Shown in pieces: positions 10,513-18,159 of a DNA stretch of 64,000 nt. Position 1 is the stretch's first letter; each line of letters opens with the position of its first letter. The stretch is taken from the NCBI RefSeq assembly GCF_017592335.1, contig NZ_JACNMP010000001.1, positions 186,001 through 250,000 on the forward strand. Direction: 5' to 3'. The notes beneath the pieces were generated by a model. It searched no databases and had not been told where the DNA came from. It saw only the letters and a program-made list of their open reading frames with translations. This DNA is from Pseudaestuariivita rosea (GTDB lineage Bacteria > Pseudomonadota > Alphaproteobacteria > Rhodobacterales > Rhodobacteraceae). Both the position numbers and the translations under genes were made by a program.

Positions 10513-11121
10513 TTACAGCCCCTGCCCCGGTTTGACGTCTTTCAACTCCATCGCCTTTGCCGGGTCGCGGTACATCTGGGCCAGAACGTCCTGGCGTTTG
10601 ATGTCGCTGCGGTGACGCAGGGTCAGAACGATGGCGCCGATCATGGCGACCAGCAGGATCAGACCGGCCAGTTGGAACAGCATGATATAGTCATCATAGA
10701 TCAGCAGGCCCAAAGCGGCGGTGTTGTGGATATCTTCGGGTGTGTTCGCGGCCAGGCGTTCTTCGAACCCGCTGGAAAACTCCCACGCGCCAAAGGCCAG
10801 CGCCAGTTGCATCAGAAGAACGACCGCGATCAGCAGAGCCAGCGGCGTGTACCTTGCAATCTCGGCCTTCAACTCGGCGAAATCCACATCCAGCATCATC
10901 ACGACGAACAGAAACAGCACCGCAACCGCGCCCACATAAACGATGATCAGCAACATCGCCACGAATTCCGCGCCCAACAGCACGAACAACCCGGCCGAGG
11001 ACAAAAACGCCAAAATCAGCCACAGGACCGAATGCACCGGGTTCCGGCTAAGGACGGTGAACAGCCCACCGGCGATGGTGCTGATGGCAAAGGCATAAAA
11101 GGCGATCGCGGCTACGGTCAT
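10513..11121 (-). CDS. nuoJ: NADH-quinone oxidoreductase subunit J
   Basis: Membrane subunit of complex I, 202 residues, with five helices in the N-terminal two thirds. [18 protein letters not shown] contains the conserved motif of helix 3, next to the quinone-coupling axis, followed by [15 protein letters not shown] with the characteristic pi-bulge region. The C-terminal 50 residues are a soluble tail. It overlaps the upstream carboxymuconolactone-decarboxylase-family gene by four bases and is followed by two secreted-protein genes instead of nuoK. Confidence 0.96.
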   Translation of the reverse strand: MTVAAIAFYAFAISTIAGGLFTVLSRNPVHSVLWLILAFLSSAGLFVLLGAEFVAMLLIIVYVGAVAVLFLFVVMMLDVDFAELKAEIARYTPLALLIAVVLLMQLALAFGAWEFSSGFEERLAANTPEDIHNTAALGLLIYDDYIMLFQLAGLILLVAMIGAIVLTLRHRSDIKRQDVLAQMYRDPAKAMELKDVKPGQGL

Positions 11122-11525
11122 GCGTCTTTATCCTCTTTCTCGTCCAGAACCTCATTGGCCAGTTCCATGGCCTTGGTCATCGCTGGCACCCCACCGAATA
11201 CACCCATCTGCGCGATGGTCTCGGCGATTTCCTGTTTCGTCGCGCCGGCCTCAACCGCGTGACGCACCGTCAGCCGCACCTGCGCTTCGGCCTGTGCCCC
11301 CAGAATGGTCAGCGCGCCAAGCGTCAACAGCAAACGGGTCTTGGCGTCAAGCCCATCGGGGTTGAAAGTCTTGCCCATGAAGGTTTCCATCAGCTCTTTC
11401 GGCATGGTTGGCCAAAGTGCCTCAAACCCCTTGGGCGTAAAGGATTCCAGCGCCGGGTTCAGCGCCCGCGCCCATTCCTGACTTTGCGCCATCATCACTT
11501 CAAAGGGGTTTTTCGGGTCAGTCAT
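11118..11525 (-). CDS. carboxymuconolactone decarboxylase family protein (copy 2 in the nuo operon)
   Basis: All-helical CMD/AhpD-like domain, 135 residues. The core reads [22 protein letters not shown], then [26 protein letters not shown], the family's signature helices. It contains no cysteine, so it cannot use the AhpD CxxC peroxidase chemistry. The conserved His sits in [11 protein letters not shown] proteins often form hexamers and act as decarboxylases or redox partners; here the substrate is unknown. It overlaps nuoJ and the upstream gene by four bases each, so it is part of the complex I transcript. Confidence 0.87.
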   Translation of the reverse strand: MTDPKNPFEVMMAQSQEWARALNPALESFTPKGFEALWPTMPKELMETFMGKTFNPDGLDAKTRLLLTLGALTILGAQAEAQVRLTVRHAVEAGATKQEIAETIAQMGVFGGVPAMTKAMELANEVLDEKEDKDA

Positions 11526-12052
11526 TTGGTATCGCCATCCTCAGGATACATCGTGATTTCGAAAAGGGCCCCCGCAGGCGCATCTTCCCAGGTGCCGGCA
11601 TAGCGCGTCTTGGCGTCTGTCAGTTTGCCGCGCAATTGACCAACCAGTTTTAGAAATTCATCGCGTGAAGACAGTTCGGCAGAACAGTCCGCGTAAGTTT
11701 CGCTGTTTTCATCAGACACGATAGCCAGGGCACGATCCGCCAGATCAGCCGCACCTTCGGTTTCGCGCAAATCCTCGGCATGGGGCGCGGTCGCCTTCTG
11801 AAAATCTTCATCCAGCACCGTGGCGGCTTCACCCAGACTGACGGCTATCATATCGGCGGCTATCATGGCTGAAATGACCTGCCCTTCGTACATTTCTTTC
11901 GTGACACCTTCGGCAACGATCCCACCAGCGGCCTCCATCAAAACGGCATCCAGCGTGCCTATGGCAAAGTCCGTGCCCATATCGTCGATTTCCTCAAGCA
12001 AAGGCTCTTTGAGGTCGGGATCAAACGGATATTTTGCGACTGCATCAACCAT
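11522..12052 (-). CDS. divergent DUF4259-like protein in the nuo operon
   Basis: The 176-residue acidic product was not recognised with certainty. It lacks the MGTWGI opening of DUF4259, but the middle and end follow that domain's plan: [13 protein letters not shown], then a small-residue helix [18 protein letters not shown], then [20 protein letters not shown] and [16 protein letters not shown], matching the layout of the two intact copies at 12431-13696. The ATG at 12052 ([11 protein letters not shown]) was chosen over an upstream start at 12082 because it removes a basic extension; it overlaps the upstream gene by eight bases. Function unknown. Confidence 0.7.
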   Translation of the reverse strand: MVDAVAKYPFDPDLKEPLLEEIDDMGTDFAIGTLDAVLMEAAGGIVAEGVTKEMYEGQVISAMIAADMIAVSLGEAATVLDEDFQKATAPHAEDLRETEGAADLADRALAIVSDENSETYADCSAELSSRDEFLKLVGQLRGKLTDAKTRYAGTWEDAPAGALFEITMYPEDGDTK

Positions 12053-12434
12053 TGGCACTCTCTTCTGCCTCGAACACCTCAATCGCGGCGTTCAGGGCGT
12101 TGATCATCGCGGGAAAGCCGCCGTAAAGGGCCATCTGGTTGATGACCTCGGCCACTTCGTACTTTGTGGCACCGGATCGCAAGGCGTTCAGCACGTGGAT
12201 TTTCAGCTGAGGCACCGTCTGCCCGCCCAGCGCCGCCAATCCCGCCACTGTGGCCAGATAGCGCGTTTTGTCATCCAGAACGCCGCGGGTGTAATAGTGG
12301 CCAAACGGCACTTCCATCATTGTCTTGGAAAAGCCGGGCAGCAGAGCATCATAACGGTCGCGCAGGGCCTCTTCGATGCCGGGGTTTGTCGCTTCGGCCT
12401 TGGCCTTGCCGCGCTGATAGGCGTCGCTGGTCAT
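12045..12434 (-). CDS. carboxymuconolactone decarboxylase family protein (copy 1 in the nuo operon)
   Basis: CMD-domain protein of 129 residues. [42 protein letters not shown] and [19 protein letters not shown] give the family's helical core and PcaC-like tail. Like the copy at 11118-11525 it has no cysteine, and the catalytic-type His is in IHVLNAL. The two copies are clearly related but diverged, and one DUF4259-like gene lies between them, as if a DUF4259-CMD unit had been duplicated. It overlaps both neighbours. Substrate unknown. Confidence 0.87.
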   Translation of the reverse strand: MTSDAYQRGKAKAEATNPGIEEALRDRYDALLPGFSKTMMEVPFGHYYTRGVLDDKTRYLATVAGLAALGGQTVPQLKIHVLNALRSGATKYEVAEVINQMALYGGFPAMINALNAAIEVFEAEESANG

Positions 12435-13696
12435 TTGCCTTTTCCCTCAAGCCTGTCGATCCGCATAGCAAGCTCATCGATGCTTTGGGTGATCGCATAA
12501 TGCAGATTGGTGATATCGTTATGCATCCGAAAGATCTTGCGGCCCAACTGACGCAGCACCTCGACCGATGGGTCGCCCTTTTTCTGGTCGGCCAACTTTT
12601 CCAGCTCGGCCTTATATTCCTCCAGAATATCAACACTGATCTGCTTGTTTTCCAATCTTTCCGCAAGATCCGGCAAATCACCCGGGCGTGGCGGCGTAAA
12701 ATCGGGGTTCAGATCATGGGCCTTCGCGGCCTGACGCAGCCGCGCTTCAAGGTCCGCAAGGCTGGCGCGCCAGTCGTCTGCCTCGTCGCTGTCATCCCAC
12801 AACTCGACCAGCTCAGATGCGTCCGTACGGACCTGACCAAGCACAGCCAACGCCATACCAAGACTATCGTCATAAAACTTGACCGAGGCTTCAAGTCCAA
12901 AAGGATCCGCCTGATCGCCCGTGCGCGGTTGTCCCAAAGCAGCGGCAATCACTTCGGCCCCAGCAACGGCTGTGGCGCCAATATACGCATCAATGTATTC
13001 TACTTCGAAAGTCGCACTAAAGGCCTCTCGGATAGCTTCCACCCGGTCAGAGGGATGATCAGCCTCTTCCAGCGCCGCCAGCAGATCAGCCGCGTCGTCA
13101 TTGTCAAAGCTATGTATGCCCCAGGTGCCCATCCGATCAAATCCTTTTGTCTTTATATCTTGCAGTGTTATTTGCTTTTCGCCGCGAAGCTTATCGATAT
13201 CAACTTTTTTGAAAGCCGGTTTGGGTGCCTGATCGTGATCAGCGTGTTTCACCTCGATGACCAGACGAAAATCAGCTGCACCTGCGATCAGCCGGCGCTC
13301 AAGATCGGTAAGATTTTCCTGCCATTCGTGCGCCTGATCAGTGCCGTCCCAAAGGGCGGCCTGTTGCGACGCTTCCTGCCGAACATGTCGCAACACCGTT
13401 AGCGCCTCGCTGATGCAGTTATGACGAAATTTAAGACAGGTGCTCACCTCATAGGGATCGGTTTCACAGCCCGCGCGCGGATGCCCAAAGGCCGCAGCCA
13501 TGACCTCTGCGGCTGCAACGGCAATTGCTGCATCCTTCAAATCAAGCTCGGACGGATCTGCATCAAGCACAGCCCCCACGGCATTCTCGACACGTTCACA
13601 ATTGAAGATCGGGGGGTCGTACTTCATCGCATCCAACTGCGCCAGAAAACGGATCGCGTCAGAATTGTCAAAGCTATGTATTCCCCAAGTGCCCAT
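12431..13696 (-). CDS. tandem DUF4259 protein with coiled-coil tail in the nuo operon
   Basis: The 421-residue product contains two DUF4259-type domains in one polypeptide. The first opens with [14 protein letters not shown] at residue 1 and the second with [14 protein letters not shown] at about residue 189; each is followed by an AAAEVMAAA or [14 protein letters not shown] helix and ends in an [10 protein letters not shown]-like helix. Residues about 336-421 ([20 protein letters not shown] onward) look helical or coiled-coil. The DNA for the two openings is nearly identical, indicating internal duplication. The ATG overlaps the nuoI TGA (TGATG). DUF4259 has no established function; the link to complex I is positional. 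Confidence 0.82.
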   Translation of the reverse strand: MGTWGIHSFDNSDAIRFLAQLDAMKYDPPIFNCERVENAVGAVLDADPSELDLKDAAIAVAAAEVMAAAFGHPRAGCETDPYEVSTCLKFRHNCISEALTVLRHVRQEASQQAALWDGTDQAHEWQENLTDLERRLIAGAADFRLVIEVKHADHDQAPKPAFKKVDIDKLRGEKQITLQDIKTKGFDRMGTWGIHSFDNDDAADLLAALEEADHPSDRVEAIREAFSATFEVEYIDAYIGATAVAGAEVIAAALGQPRTGDQADPFGLEASVKFYDDSLGMALAVLGQVRTDASELVELWDDSDEADDWRASLADLEARLRQAAKAHDLNPDFTPPRPGDLPDLAERLENKQISVDILEEYKAELEKLADQKKGDPSVEVLRQLGRKIFRMHNDITNLHYAITQSIDELAMRIDRLEGKGK

Positions 13697-14190
13697 CAGC
13701 GGTACGGTGCGTCGATTTCCAGGTTGCGGGCAATTTCGGCTTCCCAGCGTTCGCCGTTTTCCAGCAGTTTGGCTTTGTCGTAATACAGCTCTTCCCGCGT
13801 TTCGGTCGAAAATTCGAAATTCGGCCCTTCGACAATCGCGTCCACCGGGCAGGCTTCCTGACAGAAGCCGCAGTAGATGCATTTGGTCATGTCAATGTCA
13901 TAACGCGTGGTGCGGCGGCTGCCGTCTTCGCGGGCTTCGGCATCAATGGTGATGGCCTGGGCGGGGCAGACAGCTTCGCATAGTTTACAAGCGATGCAGC
14001 GTTCTTCGCCATTGGGATACCGCCGCAGCGCATGTTCGCCACGAAACCGCGGGCTAAGCGGGCCTTTTTCGTGAGGGTAGTTCACGGTGGCCTTGGGGGC
14101 AAAGAAATACTTCATCCCCAGTTTGAAGCCTTTGAAAAAATCGGCCAAAAGGAAGTACTTGGCCGCTCGGGTATAGTCGATCTGGGTCAT
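13696..14190 (-). CDS. nuoI: NADH-quinone oxidoreductase subunit I
   Basis: Peripheral-arm complex I subunit (164 residues) holding iron-sulfur clusters N6a and N6b, which pass electrons toward the quinone. Both ferredoxin motifs are intact: [12 protein letters not shown] and [16 protein letters not shown]. The N-terminal amphipathic region ([17 protein letters not shown]) contacts the membrane arm, and [19 protein letters not shown] is the usual lead-in. It overlaps the upstream secreted-protein gene by four bases and the DUF4259 gene by one. Confidence 0.97.
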   Translation of the reverse strand: MTQIDYTRAAKYFLLADFFKGFKLGMKYFFAPKATVNYPHEKGPLSPRFRGEHALRRYPNGEERCIACKLCEAVCPAQAITIDAEAREDGSRRTTRYDIDMTKCIYCGFCQEACPVDAIVEGPNFEFSTETREELYYDKAKLLENGERWEAEIARNLEIDAPYR

Positions 14191-14771
14191 TTCGCACTCT
14201 CCGAATAAAGAAACTTCGCTTGTGACGTAATCATCGCGAGATCAGATGAAAATCCAAAGTCCCTCAAATCGTTTTCCGCCTCATCTATGGTGAAGTTTTT
14301 GTCAAAATCCAAAAACTTGCTTATCATTTCTGCGCTTTCATAGGCGCACGCAGTGTCATCTAAACTTCTGCACGCTTCAAAGCGAATGACCGACAAGCCA
14401 AGCTCTCCGCCGCCAGTATGTTTGAAGTTGTTGCTTAGAGCGCCAAGAATATCTATGCCACGTTCTGTGATTTGTTTTTGGTTTTCAGCTGTTTCTTCTG
14501 TAGCGGCACGGATGGCAGCTTCGTAGGCTGCGATCATCTCATAGGAACACCCATGATGATGATCACCCCGACAAGCTTCGGGATAATCCGTTTCTTCATG
14601 ATCAAAAGCAGATGCAAGGTTATCAAAGGCACAGCCCCAGTCATCAGCTTGTGCGCAGCTCACGTAATTTGAAAGCAATATCTGTCTGTCGTCGGCGTTT
14701 GCAAAAGAAGTATGCAAGCCGAAAAGGAACGCAAAGCCCATTGCAAGTGCATATGGTCGAAGCGGCGTCAT
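14187..14771 (-). CDS. secreted Cys-containing protein of unknown function between nuoH and nuoI
   Basis: The 194-residue product has a signal peptide (residues 1-26, [20 protein letters not shown], cleavage likely after FANA). The mature protein is helical and rich in Asp/Glu/Ala with six cysteines in spaced pairs ([39 protein letters not shown]). The evenly spaced helices with AYE/AFD patterns suggest TPR/Sel1-like repeats, but no clean consensus is seen. It overlaps nuoH and nuoI by four bases each, so it is co-translated with complex I genes. Function unknown. Confidence 0.77.
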   Translation of the reverse strand: MTPLRPYALAMGFAFLFGLHTSFANADDRQILLSNYVSCAQADDWGCAFDNLASAFDHEETDYPEACRGDHHHGCSYEMIAAYEAAIRAATEETAENQKQITERGIDILGALSNNFKHTGGGELGLSVIRFEACRSLDDTACAYESAEMISKFLDFDKNFTIDEAENDLRDFGFSSDLAMITSQAKFLYSESAK

Positions 14772-15820
14772 CCCCCAACACCCGAGCGCACATAAGCGCC
14801 CCAGAACCAGCCGAACTGGGCAGCGAAGGCGACGAAGACAACCCAGGCCAGCGAAAACGGCAGGAAGACTTTCCAGCCCAGGCGCATCAGCTGGTCATAG
14901 CGGTAGCGGGGCGTGATGGCCTTGACCATCGCAAACAGGAAGAAGAAAAACGCCATCTTCGCAATCATCCAGACCGGCCCATCGGGCAGGAATGGCACGG
15001 GCGACAGCCAGCCGCCAAAGAACATCAGGCTCATCAAGGCGCACATCAGGAAAATGGCGATATATTCGCCTGCCATGAATAGCAAAAACGGCGTTGATGA
15101 ATATTCAACCTGATACCCTGCGACCAGCTCGGATTCCGCCTCGGGCAGGTCAAAAGGCGGACGGTTCGTTTCGGCCAAAGCCGAGATAAAGAACAAAAAC
15201 ACCATCGGCAGATGCGGCAGCCAGTACCAGCCTAATAAGCCATATGGGGTGTCTTGCGCAGCGACAATGCCGCTAAAGTTCAGTCCGGTGGGTCCAGTAG
15301 AGATGATCACGCCAACAATAATCAGACCGATCGACACCTCATAACTGATCATCTGCGCGGCCGACCGCAGCGACCCCAGGAAGGGATATTTCGAATTCGA
15401 TGCCCAACCGCCCATGATCACGCCATACACCTCAAGCGACGAAATCGCGAAGACATACAGAATGGCTACATTGATATCGGCCAGCACCCATCCATCGTTA
15501 AAGGGAATCACCGCCCAGGCGACCATGGCCAGCACAAAGCTGACCATCGGGGCCAGCATGAACACCGTCCGATCCGCCCCGGCGGGCACCACGATTTCCT
15601 TGACCACGTATTTCAGCGCATCGGCCACAGTCTGCAACAGACCAAAGGCCCCCACCACATTGGGGCCCCGCCGCATCTGCACAGCGGCCCATATTTTACG
15701 GTCGCCGTAGACCAGAAACAGCAGTGATACCATCACAAAGCCCATCACCAGCAGGCATTGCAGGAATATCATCAGGGCAATCCCGGCGTTCGTGGTCAGA
15801 AACTCAGCCATTGTCGTCAT
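14768..15820 (-). CDS. nuoH: NADH-quinone oxidoreductase subunit H
   Basis: Membrane subunit that, with NuoB and NuoD, forms the quinone-binding chamber of complex I. The 350-residue product has about eight membrane helices. [20 protein letters not shown] and the loop with [20 protein letters not shown] are the family's most conserved blocks. The ATG at 15820 is preceded by AAGGA at good spacing; a GTG at 15835 would add five residues. This is the first nuo gene of the cluster here: the upstream 180 bases hold no nuoG remnant that I can see. Confidence 0.96.
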   Translation of the reverse strand: MTTMAEFLTTNAGIALMIFLQCLLVMGFVMVSLLFLVYGDRKIWAAVQMRRGPNVVGAFGLLQTVADALKYVVKEIVVPAGADRTVFMLAPMVSFVLAMVAWAVIPFNDGWVLADINVAILYVFAISSLEVYGVIMGGWASNSKYPFLGSLRSAAQMISYEVSIGLIIVGVIISTGPTGLNFSGIVAAQDTPYGLLGWYWLPHLPMVFLFFISALAETNRPPFDLPEAESELVAGYQVEYSSTPFLLFMAGEYIAIFLMCALMSLMFFGGWLSPVPFLPDGPVWMIAKMAFFFFLFAMVKAITPRYRYDQLMRLGWKVFLPFSLAWVVFVAFAAQFGWFWGAYVRSGVGG

Positions 15821-15998
15821 ACCGTCCTTGTTCACAGCACCGAACGCAGACGAAGTATGGCTTGCTGCGCCGCTGGCCGTTTGCTGTTAACAACATCCCG
15901 CGCCTAAATTCCAGCCCAATCCGACCAACTTGTGCGCAGATGTCGCGCGATCCACGATCAAATCGCGTCGAAACCACCTTCAGTCTGCAATTGTTGGG

Positions 15999-17795
15999 TT
16001 ATCTTTCGGCAACACCGGCTTTCAGCAGGCCCTGTACAAAGTGCCGCCCGCCGTTGGTTTCCAGTCCGGGATACCCGGCTTCGCGCAGGGCATGGATCGA
16101 AAATGTGGGTTCGACCGACAACAGCTTGTCCAGATACATCTTCGCGCGATCCATGTGACCCAGATGGGCATTGCTGGACACCAGAACGCGCAGCAAGGAA
16201 TTGAAATAGGGGCGTTCCGACAGGGCCATTTCGCCCGCCTCAATCGCGGTTTGATGTTCGCCTGCGAAATTAGCCGTGATGGCGCGGGTGGTCTGGTAGT
16301 AATAGCTCAGTGAACTTTGCCCGCCCAGATGGCACGCCCATTGCGCCATCAGTGACGCGCGTTTCGGCTGGCCCGCATAGGCGTGCAGCATCGCATACAA
16401 ATCCCAGGCCAGGGCGATCGTCGGGTTATGTTTCAGCGCGCTTTCAAAAAGCCCCGCGGCAAAGTCATATTCACCAAACAGATAGGAATGCACATGCGCC
16501 ACAAGGGTGCTGACCAGGGCGTTGTTCCGGTCCAGTTCCAACGCGTTGCGGGCATGTGTCTGCGCCTTTTCAATCACTTCGGCATCTTCGAAGCTGAACC
16601 GCTGACCCACACGGAAGGTCATCAGAAATGCCATCCAGGCATGGGCCTGGGCCGAGTTGTTGAATTTCAGGTGCCACTGCAGGATACGTTCTGACCGATC
16701 CAGATCTTCGCGCGACAGGCGGAACATATAGGCAATCGCCGCGGCCAGACGGGCGTCTTCTTCGGCCATTTCCGCGCCATCGCGATGCAGGAAATGCTGG
16801 ATCACCTCATCCACGCCGCGCGAAATCAGATCGTGTGCAAAGCCCGACCCCGCGCGCCGGGCATCCTGACGATAGATGCTGCGTTCAGACGACCAGATCA
16901 AACTGCCGTCATGGGGGTCCTGAAACATCAGCGCCGCGCGGAACGTCGAAGGCCCCGCATAAAACCGCATCTGCAGCGCTAGTCCGGCCGTTGTCGGCAC
17001 AGATTGTATCCATGGCGCACGCGTCGTCGGGGCCGAGGCCGTCGCCAGATCGACGATTTTCAGATCTCCGACCTCCATCAAAGACTTCGACAGCATCCGG
17101 TGCAGATCGGCCTGAACCTGTTCCACCGCCAGCCCTTCGCCGAAAACCTGCGGCGGCAAAAGCGCGATCAGCCAGTCGCGTTGGGCCGACATCGACGGGC
17201 GCGGCTCATTCTGCCCTACCGGTTGAATGGGCAAAGCACCGGTGCGTTCCGATTTCGGGTCCAGTGAGTGCTGGAAATCAGCATCCTCGACCCGGCGCTG
17301 CCAGATCTGACGTTCGCTGATCAGCCAGTCGTCAAATTCGGGGTCCTTGACCTCAAGCCCCTCCAGAAAATGCTCGGTCGGACTAAAGCTGGTCTGGCCG
17401 TCCTCATCCGCCTGACGGTTGGGATCCAGCAGTGCCAGCGCATCAACGTCGATGGCATCCATGTTCAGCGAAACGGTGTTCTTGTCGGCCTGTACAACAT
17501 CATCGGCGATATCGCCAAAAGCGCGCCGAATATCCAATAAAGCCTGGCGCAAACTGGCCGAGGCCTGATCTTCGCCGCTATCGCTCCACAGCTTGTGACG
17601 CAGCCAGACCCGTGTCCGTGACCCGCGCGGGGCAACTGCCAACATCGCCAGAATCGCCCGCGACTTTTTGGACTTGGGCGTGATATCATCACCGTTCGCA
17701 TCAAGCACAGTGAAGGGGCCAAAAAGAAACATCTTCATGGCCGGTTCGGCTTCGTTCCAGATATGTTTCAAGGCCTTGGTGATGACTGGCTCCAT
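15999..17795 (-). CDS. SARP-like transcriptional regulator with TPR-type region
   Basis: The 598-residue protein has an N-terminal winged-helix domain of the OmpR/SARP kind at about residues 18-105 (MFLFGPFTVLDANG, SRTRVWLRHKLWSD, ASASLRQALLDIRR). A long helical region with TPR-like repeats follows (AFLMTFRVGQRFSFEDA, AAGLFESALKHNPTIALAWD), ending in HALREAGYPGL, a motif common in this class. The ATG at 17795 follows a weak GA-rich Shine-Dalgarno; a TTG at 17852 is possible. It is probably a cytoplasmic regulator; its target is unknown. It lies immediately upstream of nuoH on the same strand, where nuoG would normally be. Confidence 0.75.
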   Translation of the reverse strand: MEPVITKALKHIWNEAEPAMKMFLFGPFTVLDANGDDITPKSKKSRAILAMLAVAPRGSRTRVWLRHKLWSDSGEDQASASLRQALLDIRRAFGDIADDVVQADKNTVSLNMDAIDVDALALLDPNRQADEDGQTSFSPTEHFLEGLEVKDPEFDDWLISERQIWQRRVEDADFQHSLDPKSERTGALPIQPVGQNEPRPSMSAQRDWLIALLPPQVFGEGLAVEQVQADLHRMLSKSLMEVGDLKIVDLATASAPTTRAPWIQSVPTTAGLALQMRFYAGPSTFRAALMFQDPHDGSLIWSSERSIYRQDARRAGSGFAHDLISRGVDEVIQHFLHRDGAEMAEEDARLAAAIAYMFRLSREDLDRSERILQWHLKFNNSAQAHAWMAFLMTFRVGQRFSFEDAEVIEKAQTHARNALELDRNNALVSTLVAHVHSYLFGEYDFAAGLFESALKHNPTIALAWDLYAMLHAYAGQPKRASLMAQWACHLGGQSSLSYYYQTTRAITANFAGEHQTAIEAGEMALSERPYFNSLLRVLVSSNAHLGHMDRAKMYLDKLLSVEPTFSIHALREAGYPGLETNGGRHFVQGLLKAGVAER

Positions 17796-17939
17796 TCTCA
17801 AATCACCACAATCACCCTGACTTTTGCGCAGAGTTGCGGAATGGTAAAGCAAAAAACGTGAAAAAAGACATATTTACGCACACAACCAAGGCGTGTGTGA
17901 CGCCAACACATCACGATAGGTTAACACGGTCAGGAAAAC

Positions 17940-17954
17940 TAAACCCTGGGTTTA
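17940..17954. promoter_or_regulatory. perfect palindrome, candidate operator
   Basis: TAAACCC-T-GGGTTTA is a perfect 7-1-7 inverted repeat lying between the divergent SARP-like regulator and ABC transporter genes. Its symmetry and position suggest a dimeric regulator site. Which protein binds, and which gene it controls, cannot be told from the sequence. Confidence 0.45.
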
Positions 17955-18044
17955 TCTAGCGGCGTCGGCAAAAAATGACCGGTGGGGGGTGACGCCGGGG
18001 AAATCATCGGGTAAGGACAAATTATCCAAGCAGGAGGATTTTGC

Positions 18045-18077
18045 ATGATGCACGACAGGACCCCAGATCAGCGATAA
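18045..18077 (+). CDS. candidate leader peptide upstream of the ABC transporter (10 aa)
   Basis: A ten-codon frame, MMHDRTPDQR followed by TAA, has the best ribosome-binding site of the neighbourhood: AGGAGG at 18032-18037, seven bases before the ATG. It ends 82 bases before the transporter start. Its codons form one arm of a nine-base-pair stem (18054-18062 with 18082-18090), so a ribosome on the frame would open that stem. This is the usual architecture of a translational or transcriptional attenuation leader, but regulation is inferred. Confidence 0.5.
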   Translation: MMHDRTPDQR

Positions 18078-18107
18078 CGCCGGTCCTGTCTGGGCTGGCT
18101 TTTGCCC
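18054..18107 (+). promoter_or_regulatory. competing hairpins in the ABC transporter leader
   Basis: GACAGGACC (18054-18062) pairs perfectly with GGTCCTGTC (18082-18090). An alternative stem, CCCAGA (18062-18067) with TCTGGG (18089-18094), shares bases with both arms and excludes the first. A third, GGGC (18092-18095) with GCCC (18104-18107), can form when the second is absent. Mutually exclusive folds that overlap a short translated frame resemble an attenuator. Folding energy was not computed. Confidence 0.45.
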
Positions 18108-18159
18108 GCCCCCCCCATCCAATGCAAAATGACGACCCTTCTTCCAAGGATATTCCCCA

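Larger units (their letters stand above)
17796..18159. other. divergent intergenic region between SARP-like regulator and ABC transporter
   Basis: This 364-base gap separates two divergently transcribed genes and must hold both promoters. I see a perfect 15-base palindrome at 17940-17954, then a transporter leader with a ten-codon frame and hairpins (18031-18107), described separately. No further gene is evident: a reading frame from 18041 in another phase runs into the transporter but lacks any ribosome-binding site. Confidence 0.7.
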
